From the NCBI GenBank assembly GCA_963761115.1, contig CAVXFS010000005.1, positions 372,001 to 436,000 of the forward strand: 64,000 nt of DNA, given 5' to 3'. The first letter of the stretch is position 1, and each line of letters begins with the position of its first letter. A program made the translations under genes and the position numbers. The notes under the pieces were generated by a model. That model was not told where the DNA came from, did not search any database, and saw only the letters and a program-made list of their open reading frames with translations. This DNA is from CAVXFS01 sp963761115 (GTDB lineage: Bacteria; Pseudomonadota; Gammaproteobacteria; Burkholderiales; Gallionellaceae). This document shows, piece after piece, positions 8,340 through 17,604 of the stretch.

Positions 8340-8402
8340 GTGGGGGAGTGGTAAGTGGGGAGTGGGAAGTAGGGAGTGGGGTGGCGGCTTTGCCGCGTCA
8401 CC
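8340..8402 (+). repeat. G-rich repeat arm and hairpin in the nuoF-nuoG spacer
   Basis: Bases 8340-8382 repeat variants of GTGGGGAGTGGGAAGT, the same low-complexity unit that fills the nuoI-J and nuoL-M spacers. Next comes a hairpin GGTGGCGGC-TTT-GCCGCGTCACC (8380-8402, one bulge). The C-rich complementary arm seen in the other two spacers is absent. Four or more GGG runs close together could form a G-quadruplex in DNA or mRNA. Confidence 0.75.
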
Positions 8403-8435
8403 TGGCATCCCACGGTCATGTGTCTAGGGAAATCG

Positions 8436-10769
8436 ATGGTTAATATTGAGATCGACGGCAGGAAGCTGGAAGCGGAAAGCGGCACCATGGTGATCGCGGC
8501 GGCGCATGCCGCAGGTATCTATATCCCGCACTTCTGCTACCACAAGAAATTGTCCATCGCGGCCAACTGCCGCATGTGCCTGGTGCAGATCGAGAAGGCG
8601 CCCAAACCGATGCCCGCCTGCGCCACGCCGGTATCTGAGGGCATGAAGGTGTACACCACTTCCGAGATGGCGATCAAGGCGCAGAAGGGCGTGATGGAAT
8701 TCCTGCTGATCAACCATCCGCTGGATTGCCCGATCTGCGACCAGGGCGGCGAATGCGAGCTGCAGGACCAGGCCGTCGGCTACGGCGCCAGCGCATCGCG
8801 CTTCGACGAGGAAAAACGCATCGTGCTGCACAAGGAGATCGGTCCGCTGGTCAGCGCCGAGGAGATGACCCGCTGCATCAACTGCACGCGCTGTGTGCGC
8901 TTCGGCACCGAGATCGCCGGGGTGATGGAACTGGGACAGGCGTTCCGCGGCGAGAATGCCGAGATCATGACTTTCGTGAACGGCACCGTGGATTCCGAAC
9001 TGTCGGGCAACATGATCGACCTGTGCCCGGTCGGCGCGCTGACCAGCAAGCCGTTCCGCTATACCGCACGTTCATGGGAATTGTCTCGGCGCAGATCGAT
9101 CAGCCCGCATGACAGCCTCGGCTCCAACCTGGCCGTGCAGGTGATGAACAATGCCGTGATGCGCGTGTTGCCTATCGAGAAAGAGGACATCAACGAATGC
9201 TGGCTGTCCGACAAGGACCGCTTCAGCTACGAAGGCTTGAATTCCGCCGAGCGCTTGACCAGGCCGATGCTTAAGCAGGGTGTCACATGGCGGGAAGTGG
9301 AATGGCAGACCGCGCTCGAATATGTCGTCGACGGCCTGCGCCTGATCGCCGGAGGTGCTGGCGCGCGACAGATCGGCGCGCTGGCGACGCCGAATTCAAC
9401 GCTGGAAGAAATGTACCTGTTGCAGAAACTGCTGCGCGGCATCGGCAGCGACAATATCGATTTCCGCCTGCGCCAGTCCGACTTCAGCGCCGATGGCAAG
9501 CAGGCGGGCGTACCCTGGCTGGGCTTGCCGGTCGCCGACATCAATAAGGCAGATCGCTTCCTGGTTGTAGGCAGTTTCCTGCGCAAGGACCATCCCTTGC
9601 TCGCGCACCGTATCCGCCAGGCAGTGAAGAAGGGCGCACAGGCCAGCATCGTGCATGCGGCCGATGACCAACTATTGATGAAGGTGGCGCACAAGGCCAT
9701 CGTCGCGCCGGATGCAATCGTTGGCATGCTGGCGCAGATTGCCAAGGCGCTGGCCCAGAATAAACAGGCCGCAGTGCCGGCCGGCCTCCAGCAGGTGGAA
9801 GTCAGCGCAGTTGCTGCGGCCATCGCCGCCAGCCTGGGCGAAGGAAAGAATGGCGCAGTACTGCTCGGCAATTTTGCCCAGCAGCACCCGCAGGCTGCGC
9901 AGCTGCAATACTTGGCGCAGCAGATCGCTGCGTTGTGTGGCGCGAAATTCGGTTTTCTCGGCGAGGCCGCGAACAGCGTCGGCGGCTACCTGGCTGGCGC
10001 CATTCCCGGCGAGAAAGGCATGAACGCCGCCGCGATGCTGGCCGCGCCGCGCAAGGCTTACCTGCTGCTTAACGCCGAGCCGGAACTGGATTGCGCCGAT
10101 TCGCTGCAGGCCATGGTCGCGCTGCGCTCCGCCGACATGGTGGTGGCCATGAGCGCCTACAAACATCATGCGCTGGAATACGCCGACGTGCTGTTGCCGA
10201 TCGCGCCGTTCGCCGAAACCTCCGGCACCTTCGTCAGTACCGAGGGCCGCGTGCAAAGTTTCAGGGGTGCAGTCAAGCCACAAGGTGAAGCCCGGCCGGC
10301 GTGGAAGGTGCTGCGCGTACTTGGCAACCTGCTCGATCTGCCCGGTTTCGACTTTGACAGCAGCGAGGCGGTGCGCGACGAGGCGCTGGCCCATGTCGAC
10401 GTGCCAGCCCGGCTGGACAACACCCTGCAAGGGATCGAGCTGCATGTCGGATCAGCCGGTGCCGGCGGCCTGCAGCGCGTCGCCGACGTGCCGATCTATT
10501 ATGCCGACGCCGTGGTGCGCCGCGCTGTTTCACTGCAGCATACCCGCGATGCAGCAACGCCGATCGTACTGATGCATGGCGCCGAGCTGACCAGGCTGGG
10601 CGTGGCTACCGGCGAGCAGGTGAAGGTCAGCCAGGGCGCAGGCAGTGTCAACTTGATGGCGGCAGCGGATGACTCGCTGCCGATGGGCGCGGTGCGAATA
10701 GCGGCGGGTCATGCGGCGACCGCAGCGCTGGGCGCGATGTTCGGCACGGTCACGGTGGAACGCGCATGA
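8436..10769 (+). CDS. nuoG: NADH-quinone oxidoreductase subunit G
   Basis: 777 residues (75-kDa subunit). The N-terminal 2Fe-2S ferredoxin domain (HFCYHKKLSIAANCRMCLV), the N4/N5 4Fe-4S region (CPICDQGGECELQDQAVGYG, CINCTRCVRFG) and DLCPVGALTSKP are all present, followed by a molybdopterin-oxidoreductase-like domain. ATG 8436 (MVNIEIDGRKLEAE) fits the family start and has TAGGGA before it; an in-frame ATG at 8418 is an alternative. It ends overlapping nuoH by 4 bp. Confidence 0.96.
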   Translation: MVNIEIDGRKLEAESGTMVIAAAHAAGIYIPHFCYHKKLSIAANCRMCLVQIEKAPKPMPACATPVSEGMKVYTTSEMAIKAQKGVMEFLLINHPLDCPICDQGGECELQDQAVGYGASASRFDEEKRIVLHKEIGPLVSAEEMTRCINCTRCVRFGTEIAGVMELGQAFRGENAEIMTFVNGTVDSELSGNMIDLCPVGALTSKPFRYTARSWELSRRRSISPHDSLGSNLAVQVMNNAVMRVLPIEKEDINECWLSDKDRFSYEGLNSAERLTRPMLKQGVTWREVEWQTALEYVVDGLRLIAGGAGARQIGALATPNSTLEEMYLLQKLLRGIGSDNIDFRLRQSDFSADGKQAGVPWLGLPVADINKADRFLVVGSFLRKDHPLLAHRIRQAVKKGAQASIVHAADDQLLMKVAHKAIVAPDAIVGMLAQIAKALAQNKQAAVPAGLQQVEVSAVAAAIAASLGEGKNGAVLLGNFAQQHPQAAQLQYLAQQIAALCGAKFGFLGEAANSVGGYLAGAIPGEKGMNAAAMLAAPRKAYLLLNAEPELDCADSLQAMVALRSADMVVAMSAYKHHALEYADVLLPIAPFAETSGTFVSTEGRVQSFRGAVKPQGEARPAWKVLRVLGNLLDLPGFDFDSSEAVRDEALAHVDVPARLDNTLQGIELHVGSAGAGGLQRVADVPIYYADAVVRRAVSLQHTRDAATPIVLMHGAELTRLGVATGEQVKVSQGAGSVNLMAAADDSLPMGAVRIAAGHAATAALGAMFGTVTVERA

Positions 10770-11833
10770 TGGCGCTTCTGCAAACCCTGGAACAGACCGG
10801 GCACGACCTGCTCGGGCCGCTGTGGATGCCGGTGTGGACACTGGTCAAGATCGTGGTCATCGTCGCGCCGATCATGGGCAGCGTCGCTTACCTTACATTG
10901 TTCGAGCGCAAGATCCTCGGTTTCATGCAGGTGCGTCCGGGCCCGAACCGCGTCGGCTACTGGGGACTGTTGCAGCCGATCGCCGACGGTCTCAAGCTGC
11001 TGCTCAAAGAGATCATCATTCCGACCAATGCCAGCAAGTTCCTGTTCGTCGCAGCACCGGTGCTGGCGCTTGCGCCGGCGCTGGCGGCCTGGGCGGTGGT
11101 GCCGTTCGGCGACGGCATGGAGCTGGCGAACGTGAATGCCGGGTTGCTGTATATCCTGGCGATGACTTCGCTAGGCGTGTACGGCATCATCATTGCCGGC
11201 TGGGCATCCAATTCCAAGTACGCCTTCCTCGGCGCACTGCGCTCTGCCGCGCAGATCATCTCCTACGAGCTGGCCATGGGCTTCGCGCTGGTGTGCGTGC
11301 TGCTGGCGGCGCAGAGCATGAACATGGGCGACATCGTGCGCGGGCAGAGCCACGGTTACGGCCTGCTCGGCTGGTATTTCATCCCGCTGTTGCCGATGTT
11401 CGTGGTGTATTTCATCGCCGGCGTGGCCGAGACCAACCGCGCGCCGTTCGACCTGGCGGAAGACGAGGCGACCATCGTGGCCGGTTTCCATACAGAATAT
11501 TCCGGCATGGGCTTCGCGCTGTTCTTCCTGGCCGAATACGCCAACATGATCCTGATCGCGGCGCTGGCCTCGGTCATGTTCCTCGGCGGCTGGCTCAACC
11601 CGTTCCAGGGATTTCCGCTGATCGGCCCCCTGACGGACGAGATCCCCGGGCTGTTCTGGATGCTCGGCAAGATGTCGTTCATGCTGTTCCTGTTCCTGTG
11701 GTTCCGCGCGACCTTCCCGCGTTATCGCTACGACCAGCTGATGCGCCTGGGCTGGAAAGTGTTCATCCCGTTAACCATAGTCTGGCTGGTCGTCGTCGCC
11801 GCCTGGATGCAGACGCCGTACTGGCTGTGGTAG
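10766..11833 (+). CDS. nuoH: NADH-quinone oxidoreductase subunit H
   Basis: 355 residues, about eight membrane helices (ND1 homologue), forming the quinone channel with NuoB and NuoD. Signatures include ERKILGFMQVRPGPNRVG and the acidic loop AETNRAPFDLAEDEATIVAGFHTEYSG. ATG 10766 overlaps the nuoG stop (ATGATG); the second ATG at 10769 is equally possible. Confidence 0.97.
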   Translation: MMALLQTLEQTGHDLLGPLWMPVWTLVKIVVIVAPIMGSVAYLTLFERKILGFMQVRPGPNRVGYWGLLQPIADGLKLLLKEIIIPTNASKFLFVAAPVLALAPALAAWAVVPFGDGMELANVNAGLLYILAMTSLGVYGIIIAGWASNSKYAFLGALRSAAQIISYELAMGFALVCVLLAAQSMNMGDIVRGQSHGYGLLGWYFIPLLPMFVVYFIAGVAETNRAPFDLAEDEATIVAGFHTEYSGMGFALFFLAEYANMILIAALASVMFLGGWLNPFQGFPLIGPLTDEIPGLFWMLGKMSFMLFLFLWFRATFPRYRYDQLMRLGWKVFIPLTIVWLVVVAAWMQTPYWLW

Positions 11834-11849
11834 CGGCCGAGGAAATGAT

Positions 11850-12338
11850 ATGGCTACTCTGACAAGATTCTTCAAAAGCTTCCTGCTGATCGAACTGCTC
11901 AAGGGCATGGCGGTGACCGGGCGCTATTTCTTCGCGCGCCATATAACGGTCGAGTACCCGGACGAGAAGACGCCGCAGAGCCCGCGCTTCCGCGGCCTGC
12001 ACGCGCAACGCCGCTACGCCAGCGGAGAGGAGCGCTGCATCGGCTGCAAGCTGTGCGAAGCGGTGTGCCCGGCGCTGGCGATCACCATCGACGTGGCGGA
12101 ACGCGAGGACGGCACGCGCCGTACCACGCGCTACGACATCGACCTGGTGAAATGCATCTTCTGCGGATTCTGCGAGGAATCCTGCCCGGTCGACGCCATC
12201 GTCGAGACGCGCATCTACGAATACCACGGCGAGAAACGCGGCGACCTGTATTACACCAAGGAGATGCTGCTGGCGGTGGGTGACAAGTATGAACAGCAGA
12301 TCGCCGCGGATCGCGCGGCGGATGCTAAGTATAGGTAG
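11850..12338 (+). CDS. nuoI: NADH-quinone oxidoreductase subunit I
   Basis: 162 residues (TYKY homologue) with two CxxCxxCxxxCP motifs, CIGCKLCEAVCP and CIFCGFCEESCP, binding clusters N6a and N6b. An amphipathic N-terminal helix anchors it to the membrane arm. It starts 16 bp after nuoH with a GAGGAA site. A 530-bp repeat-filled spacer follows, unusual for this operon. Confidence 0.97.
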   Translation: MATLTRFFKSFLLIELLKGMAVTGRYFFARHITVEYPDEKTPQSPRFRGLHAQRRYASGEERCIGCKLCEAVCPALAITIDVAEREDGTRRTTRYDIDLVKCIFCGFCEESCPVDAIVETRIYEYHGEKRGDLYYTKEMLLAVGDKYEQQIAADRAADAKYR

Positions 12339-12868
12339 TGGGGAGTAGGGAGTGGGGAGTGGGGAGTGGGGAGTGGGGAGTGGGGAGTGGGGGCGGGCTG
12401 GAAAGGAAGATGGGTTTTCCCACTTTCTACTCCCCACTCCCCACTCCCCCAAGAGTCTAAATAGTTAGCAGGAAGTAGTAAGTAGGAAGTGGGGGCGGGC
12501 TGGAAAGGAAGATGGGTTTTCCCACTCCCTACTTCCCACTCCCCACTCACAAAGGGTCAAAATAGTTAGTAGGAAGTAGTAAGTAGGGAGTGGGCAGCGG
12601 AGGTGGAAAGGAAGATGGGTTTTCCCACTTTCTACTCCCCACCCTCCCCCAAGAGTCTAAATAGTTAGCAGGAAGTAGTAAGTAGGAAGTGGGGGCGGGC
12701 TGGAAAGGAAGATGGGTTTTCCCACTCCCTACTTCCCACTCCCCACTCACAAAGGGTCAAAATAGTTAGTAGGAAGTAGTAAGTAGGGAGTGGGCAGCGG
12801 AGGTGGAAAGGATGATGGGTTTTCCCACTTCCTACTCCCCACTTCCCACTCCCCCAAAGGGTCAACAC
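12339..12868 (+). repeat. Repeat array with five palindromic modules in the nuoI-nuoJ spacer
   Basis: The spacer opens with tandem GTGGGGAGT units (about 12339-12390). Five modules spaced roughly 100 bp follow, each a G-rich arm, the core GGGTTTTCCC (near 12412, 12513, 12615, 12713, 12817) and a C-rich arm such as ACTCCCCACTCCCC. Bases 12451-12640 are repeated almost exactly at 12651-12840, a 200-bp tandem duplication. The motif AAAGGGTCAA just before nuoJ (12856-12865) also occurs inside the array near 12551 and 12751, so the array seems to have grown by copying the nuoJ leader. Confidence 0.9.
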
Positions 12869-13471
12869 ATGAATTTTGAAACGCTGATTTTCTACCTGTT
12901 TGCAGCGATCGCCGTGCTGGCAGGCGTGCGTGTGATCACCGCGCGCAATCCGGTGCATGCAGCGTTGTTCCTGGTGCTGGCGTTCTGCAGCATGGCCGGC
13001 ATCTGGCTGTTGCTGGAAGCGGAATTCCTCGCCATCACGCTGGTGCTGGTGTATGTCGGCGCGGTGATGGTGCTGTTCCTGTTCGTGGTGATGATGCTGG
13101 ATATCGACCTGGTGCAGTTGCGCGAAGGTTTCTGGCGCTGGTTCCCGTTCGCGGTGGCGCTGGCCGCCGTGATGGTGGCGGAGATGGTGTGGGTGCTGGG
13201 CGACCGTCGCATGTTTGAGGTGACCGGGGCGATGCAGCATGCGGCGAATTACAGCAACACCAAGGAATTGGGGCGCTTGATCTACACCGATTATGTTTAT
13301 CCGTTTGAGCTTGCAGCCGTGCTGCTGCTGGTTGCGATCGTTGCGGCCATCGCGCTGACCCATCGCCATCGCAAGGACAGCAAGGCGCAAGTCGTGGCGC
13401 ACCAGGTGGCAGTCAGGCGCGAGGACCGCGTCCGAATCGTGAAGATGCCGTCGGAAAATCCCGGCGAATAA
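12869..13471 (+). CDS. nuoJ: NADH-quinone oxidoreductase subunit J
   Basis: 200 residues with five membrane helices (ND6 homologue). The helix-3 region VLVYVGAVMVLFLFVVMML with its pi-bulge signature is conserved. The ATG at 12869 fits the family start; upstream in-frame codons derive from the repeat array. The only ribosome binding site is AAAGGG (12856-12861), part of the repeat edge. The C-terminal ~25 residues are charged and variable, as usual. Confidence 0.95.
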   Translation: MNFETLIFYLFAAIAVLAGVRVITARNPVHAALFLVLAFCSMAGIWLLLEAEFLAITLVLVYVGAVMVLFLFVVMMLDIDLVQLREGFWRWFPFAVALAAVMVAEMVWVLGDRRMFEVTGAMQHAANYSNTKELGRLIYTDYVYPFELAAVLLLVAIVAAIALTHRHRKDSKAQVVAHQVAVRREDRVRIVKMPSENPGE

Positions 13472-13477
13472 TTGCAG

Positions 13478-13553
13478 GTTGGGTTAGCGCAGCGTAACCC
13501 AACAAGCTGAACATGAGGGATGGCGGATTTTGGCCTTGCGGCCGAAATCCACC
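13478..13553 (+). other. Two hairpins in the nuoJ-nuoK spacer
   Basis: First hairpin: GTTGGGTTA (13478-13486) pairs with TAACCCAAC (13495-13503). Second: 13522-13535 pairs with 13540-13553 around loop TTGC (stem ending GGCC/GGCC, two mismatches). Neither has a T-tract, so they look like dispersed palindromic repeats or mRNA processing/stability elements rather than terminators. Confidence 0.6.
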
Positions 13554-13573
13554 AAGCAAAAAAAGGGGGAAAC

Positions 13574-13885
13574 ATGCTGGAACTGAGCCTTTCACACTAC
13601 CTGATACTGGGAGCGATCCTGTTCGCCATCAGCGTGGTGGGCATCTTCCTGAACCGCAAGAATGTGATCATCCTGCTGATGTCTATCGAGCTGATGCTGC
13701 TCGCAGTTAATACCAATTTTGTCGCTTTCTCGCATTACATGAACGATACGGCGGGGCAGATATTCGTGTTCTTCATCCTGACCGTGGCCGCAGCCGAGGC
13801 CGCCATCGGGCTGGCGATACTGATCGTGCTGTTCCGCAATATTCGCAGCATCAACGTCGATGATATCGGCAGCCTGAAAGGTTAA
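13574..13885 (+). CDS. nuoK: NADH-quinone oxidoreductase subunit K
   Basis: 103 residues, three membrane helices (ND4L homologue). The conserved membrane Glu residues are in LMSIELMLLAVN and AAAEAAIGLAI. ATG 13574 is preceded by AAAGGGGGAAAC; a longer in-frame ATG at 13520 would add residues encoded by the upstream hairpin and is rejected. Starts 2 bp before nuoL after its stop. Confidence 0.96.
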   Translation: MLELSLSHYLILGAILFAISVVGIFLNRKNVIILLMSIELMLLAVNTNFVAFSHYMNDTAGQIFVFFILTVAAAEAAIGLAILIVLFRNIRSINVDDIGSLKG

Positions 13886-13887
13886 GC

Positions 13888-15933
13888 ATGGGCTCTATGC
13901 AGAACTTGTACTTGCTGGTCCCCCTCGCGCCGCTGCTCGGCGCGCTCATCGTCGGCCTGTTCGGCAAGGTGCTGGGCCGCACCTGGTCGCATCGCGTCGC
14001 CATCCTGCTGCTGGCGGTTTCGCTGGCCGCGTCGGTACGCGTATTCATGGACGTGATGGATGGGCATAATTTCAACGGCCCGGTGTATCGCTGGCTGACA
14101 TCGGGCGGCACCAGCTTCGGGGTCGGCTTCCTGATCGACCACCTGACCGCGACCATGATGCTGGTGGTGAACTTCGTTTCATTGATGGTGCATATCTACA
14201 CCATCGGTTACATGAAGGACGACCCAGGCTACCAGCGCTTCTTCAGCTATATCTCGCTGTTCACCTTCTCCATGCTGATGCTGGTGATGGCCAACAATTT
14301 CGTGCAACTGTTCTTCGGCTGGGAGGCGGTGGGACTGGTTTCCTATCTGCTGATCGGTTTCTGGTATACGCGGGATACCGCGATCTACGCCAACCTGAAG
14401 GCGTTCCTGGTCAATCGCGTCGGCGATTTCGGCTTCCTGCTCGGCATCGGCCTGATCCTGATGGTGTTCGGCACGCTGGATTATGCCACCGTGTTCGAGC
14501 ATGCCTACCAGATGGCCGATGATGTTGCGCCGATACCAGGCGTGAGCTGGAACCTGATGACCACCATCTGTATCCTGCTGTTCATCGGTGCGATGGGCAA
14601 GTCGGCGCAGTTCCCGCTGCATGTGTGGCTGCCGGATTCGATGGAAGGCCCGACGCCGATCTCCGCGCTGATCCACGCCGCGACCATGGTGACTGCCGGT
14701 ATCTTCATGGTGGCGCGCATGTCGCCTTTGTTCGAGCTGTCCGATACGGCGCTGTCCTTCGTCATGGTGATCGGCGCGATCACTGCGCTGTTCATGGGTT
14801 TCCTTGGCATGATCCAGAACGACATCAAACGCGTGATCGCCTATTCCACGCTGTCGCAACTGGGCTACATGACGGCGGCGCTGGGCGCTTCCGCCTATAC
14901 CGCATCGATCTTCCATCTGATGACCCACGCCTTTTTCAAGGCGCTGCTGTTTCTCGCCGCCGGTAGCGTGATCATGGCCATGCACCATGACCAGGACATT
15001 CGCAACATGGGCGGCTTGCGCAAGTACATGCCGATAACCTGGATCACCTTCCTGATCGGTTCGCTGGCCCTGATCGGCACGCCATTCTTCTCCGGCTTCT
15101 ATTCCAAGGATTCGATCATCGAGGCGGTGGAGCATTCCGACCTGATGGTTTCCGTTTTTGTGGCACCTTCATTGATACTTGGCGTGTTCGTCACCGCGTT
15201 CTACTCGTTCCGCCTGTATTTTCTGGTGTTCCATGGCAAGGAGCGATTCGGCAAGGCCCAGCATGAGCATCATGGCGACCATGCTGCCCATTCGACCAGC
15301 ACAGGGCGATCAGAGGAAGTGTCCACCGACCATCATCATGGCCTGGCGCCGGGCGAGAAGCCACACGAGTCGCCGTGGGTCGTTACGTTGCCGCTGGTGT
15401 TGCTGGCGATCCCTTCATTCGCGATCGGCTTCCTGGCCATCGAACCGATGTTGTTCGGCAGCTATTTCAGCGATTCCATCTTTGTCAGCGGGAATCATGG
15501 CGCCATGGCGGAACTTGCGGAGGAATACGGCGGCGCGATCGCCAAGGTCGGCCATGCCCTGCTTGAGTTGCCATTCTGGTTTGCGTTGGCGGGCGTGCTG
15601 TCAGCATGGCTCTTCTACATGAAACGCCCGGACATCCCGGTCATGCTCAAGAATCGTTACTCCACGATCTACGAGATCCTCGACCGCAAATACGGTTTCG
15701 ACGAATTCAATGACTGGTTCTTTGCCGGCGGCGCGCGCTGGCTAAGCCGATTCCTGTGGAAGTTCAGCGACGTGAAATTGATCGATGGCCTGATGGTGAA
15801 CGGCACCGCGAAAGCGATAGGCGTGTTCTCCGGCCTGCTGCGCCGGTTCCAGACCGGCTATATATATCACTACGCGTTTTCGATGATCATCGGCGTGTTC
15901 GTGCTGCTGACGGTGCGCAACTGGTTTGATTAG
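13888..15933 (+). CDS. nuoL: NADH-quinone oxidoreductase subunit L
   Basis: 681 residues, an antiporter-like proton-pumping subunit with the long C-terminal lateral helix. Key features are GWEAVGLVSYLLIGFW (conserved Glu), the HVWLPDSMEGPTPISALIHAATMVTAG signature and AYSTLSQLGYM. Around residues 455-490 is a His-rich loop (HEHHGDHAAH, later DHHHG) that varies among homologues. ATG 13888; an alternative ATG lies at 13897. Confidence 0.97.
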   Translation: MGSMQNLYLLVPLAPLLGALIVGLFGKVLGRTWSHRVAILLLAVSLAASVRVFMDVMDGHNFNGPVYRWLTSGGTSFGVGFLIDHLTATMMLVVNFVSLMVHIYTIGYMKDDPGYQRFFSYISLFTFSMLMLVMANNFVQLFFGWEAVGLVSYLLIGFWYTRDTAIYANLKAFLVNRVGDFGFLLGIGLILMVFGTLDYATVFEHAYQMADDVAPIPGVSWNLMTTICILLFIGAMGKSAQFPLHVWLPDSMEGPTPISALIHAATMVTAGIFMVARMSPLFELSDTALSFVMVIGAITALFMGFLGMIQNDIKRVIAYSTLSQLGYMTAALGASAYTASIFHLMTHAFFKALLFLAAGSVIMAMHHDQDIRNMGGLRKYMPITWITFLIGSLALIGTPFFSGFYSKDSIIEAVEHSDLMVSVFVAPSLILGVFVTAFYSFRLYFLVFHGKERFGKAQHEHHGDHAAHSTSTGRSEEVSTDHHHGLAPGEKPHESPWVVTLPLVLLAIPSFAIGFLAIEPMLFGSYFSDSIFVSGNHGAMAELAEEYGGAIAKVGHALLELPFWFALAGVLSAWLFYMKRPDIPVMLKNRYSTIYEILDRKYGFDEFNDWFFAGGARWLSRFLWKFSDVKLIDGLMVNGTAKAIGVFSGLLRRFQTGYIYHYAFSMIIGVFVLLTVRNWFD

Positions 15934-16080
15934 TGGTGAATGGGAAGTGGAGAGTGGGAAGTGGAGAGTGGGAAGTGGAGAGGGGAAGTGGAAGAGAGTG
16001 GGAAGTGGAGAGTGGGAAGTGGAGAGTGGGAAGTAGGAAGTGGGTTTTCCCACTCCCCACTCCCCACTCCCCACTCCCGA
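15934..16080 (+). repeat. G-rich/C-rich repeat in the nuoL-nuoM spacer
   Basis: Tandem copies of GGGAAGTGGAGAGT fill about 15940-16040, then the core TGGGTTTTCCCA (16041-16052) and a C-rich arm of ACTCCCC units to about 16078. The layout (G arm, GGGTTTTCCC, C arm) matches the nuoI-J modules, so a very stable hairpin is expected in the mRNA. nuoM has its own AAAGGAA site right after it. Confidence 0.88.
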
Positions 16081-16097
16081 TTTAAAGGAATGAGTGC

Positions 16098-17582
16098 ATG
16101 ATTTTTGGAATACCCTTGCTTAGCGTCGTCATCTGGCTGCCGATAGCCTTCGGGCTGCTCGTCCTGGCGACAGGTGGTGACCGCAATGCGCAGCTCGCGC
16201 GCACGATCGCACTGGTCGGGGCTATCCTCGGGTTCGTCGTGGCGATCCCGCTGTATACCGGTTTTGACAAGACCACCAGCGCGATGCAGTTCGTCGAGAT
16301 GCAGAACTGGATCAGCCGCTATAACGTGCATTACCACCTCGGTGTGGACGGCATATCGGTGTTGTTCGTTTTGCTCAACAGCTTTTTTACGCCGCTGGTG
16401 GTGATCGCCGGCTGGAAAGTGATCGAGAAGCGGGTGGCGCAATACATGGCCGCATTCCTGATCATGTCCGGCCTGATCAATGGCGTGTTCGCATCGCTGG
16501 ATGGATTGCTGTTCTATGTGTTCTGGGAAGCCATGCTGATCCCGATGTTCATCATCATCGGCGTATGGGGCGGCAACAACCGCATCTATGCGGCGGTCAA
16601 GTTCTTCCTCTATACCCTGCTCGGTTCTCTGTTGATGCTGGTTGCGCTGCTTTACCTGTATTTCCAGTCCGGCGGCAGCTTCGAGATCCTGGACTTCTAT
16701 AATGTGCGGCTGCCGATGACGGCGCAGGTACTGCTGTTCGTGGCTTTTTTCATGGCGTTTTCGGTCAAGGTGCCGATGTTCCCGGTGCACACCTGGCTGC
16801 CGGATGCCCACGTGGAAGCGCCTACCGGCGGCTCCGTGGTGCTGGCGGCGATCATGCTTAAAGTGGGTGCCTACGGTTTCATCCGTTTCTCGATGCCGAT
16901 CCTGCCGGATGCCAGCCACAAGCTGGCCGGGTTCATGATCGCACTGTCGCTGATCGCGGTGGTGTATATCGGGCTGGTGGCGCTGACCCAGACCGACATG
17001 AAGAAGCTGGTGGCCTATTCCTCGATCTCGCACATGGGTTTCGTGACGCTGGGATTTTTCATCTTCAACGCCTATGGCGTGGAAGGCGCGCTGCTGCAGA
17101 TGATCTCGCACGGGTTTGTGTCGGGCGCACTGTTCCTGTGTATCGGCGTGATGTATGACCGCATGCACACGCGCAATATCGCCGATTACGGCGGGGTGGC
17201 CAATACCATGCCGGTGTTTGCCGCAATGTTCATGCTGTTTGCCATGGCCAACAGCGGCCTGCCCGGCACCAGCGGCTTCGTCGGCGAGTTCATGGTCATT
17301 CTGGGCGCGGTCAAGGCCAACTTCTGGTACGCCTTCCTCGCTGCCACTACGCTGGTGTTCGGCGCGGCCTATACATTATGGATGTACAAGCGGGTGATCT
17401 TCGGTGCAGTGGCCAACCGCCACGTCGCGGAATTGAAGGACCTTACGGCGCGCGAAGCGCTGGTGCTCGGCATCCTGGCGCTGTCCGTGCTGGGCATGGG
17501 CCTGTACCCGCTGCCCTTTTCTGAAATCATGCATGTGTCGGTGAACGACCTGCTGGTGCACCTTGCCAGGTCAAAGTTATGA
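16098..17582 (+). CDS. nuoM: NADH-quinone oxidoreductase subunit M
   Basis: 494 residues, 14 helices, antiporter-like subunit (ND4 homologue). Conserved features: FYVFWEAMLIPMFIIIG with the pumping Glu, HTWLPDAHVEAPTGGSVVLAAIMLKVGAYG, and AYSSISHMGFV. The start is supported by AAAGGAA 7-8 bp upstream. 22 bp separate it from nuoN. Confidence 0.97.
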   Translation: MIFGIPLLSVVIWLPIAFGLLVLATGGDRNAQLARTIALVGAILGFVVAIPLYTGFDKTTSAMQFVEMQNWISRYNVHYHLGVDGISVLFVLLNSFFTPLVVIAGWKVIEKRVAQYMAAFLIMSGLINGVFASLDGLLFYVFWEAMLIPMFIIIGVWGGNNRIYAAVKFFLYTLLGSLLMLVALLYLYFQSGGSFEILDFYNVRLPMTAQVLLFVAFFMAFSVKVPMFPVHTWLPDAHVEAPTGGSVVLAAIMLKVGAYGFIRFSMPILPDASHKLAGFMIALSLIAVVYIGLVALTQTDMKKLVAYSSISHMGFVTLGFFIFNAYGVEGALLQMISHGFVSGALFLCIGVMYDRMHTRNIADYGGVANTMPVFAAMFMLFAMANSGLPGTSGFVGEFMVILGAVKANFWYAFLAATTLVFGAAYTLWMYKRVIFGAVANRHVAELKDLTAREALVLGILALSVLGMGLYPLPFSEIMHVSVNDLLVHLARSKL

Positions 17583-17604
17583 GCAACCGTCAAGCGAGGA
17601 AGCA

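Noticed and set aside
12339..12868. Possible CRISPR array in the nuoI-nuoJ spacer
   Set aside because: Repeats are low-complexity and palindromic with no unique spacers of constant length and no cas genes nearby.
15930..17168. Minus-strand 412-codon frame across nuoM
   Set aside because: His/Gln/Arg-rich antisense shadow of a membrane protein gene, no start signal.
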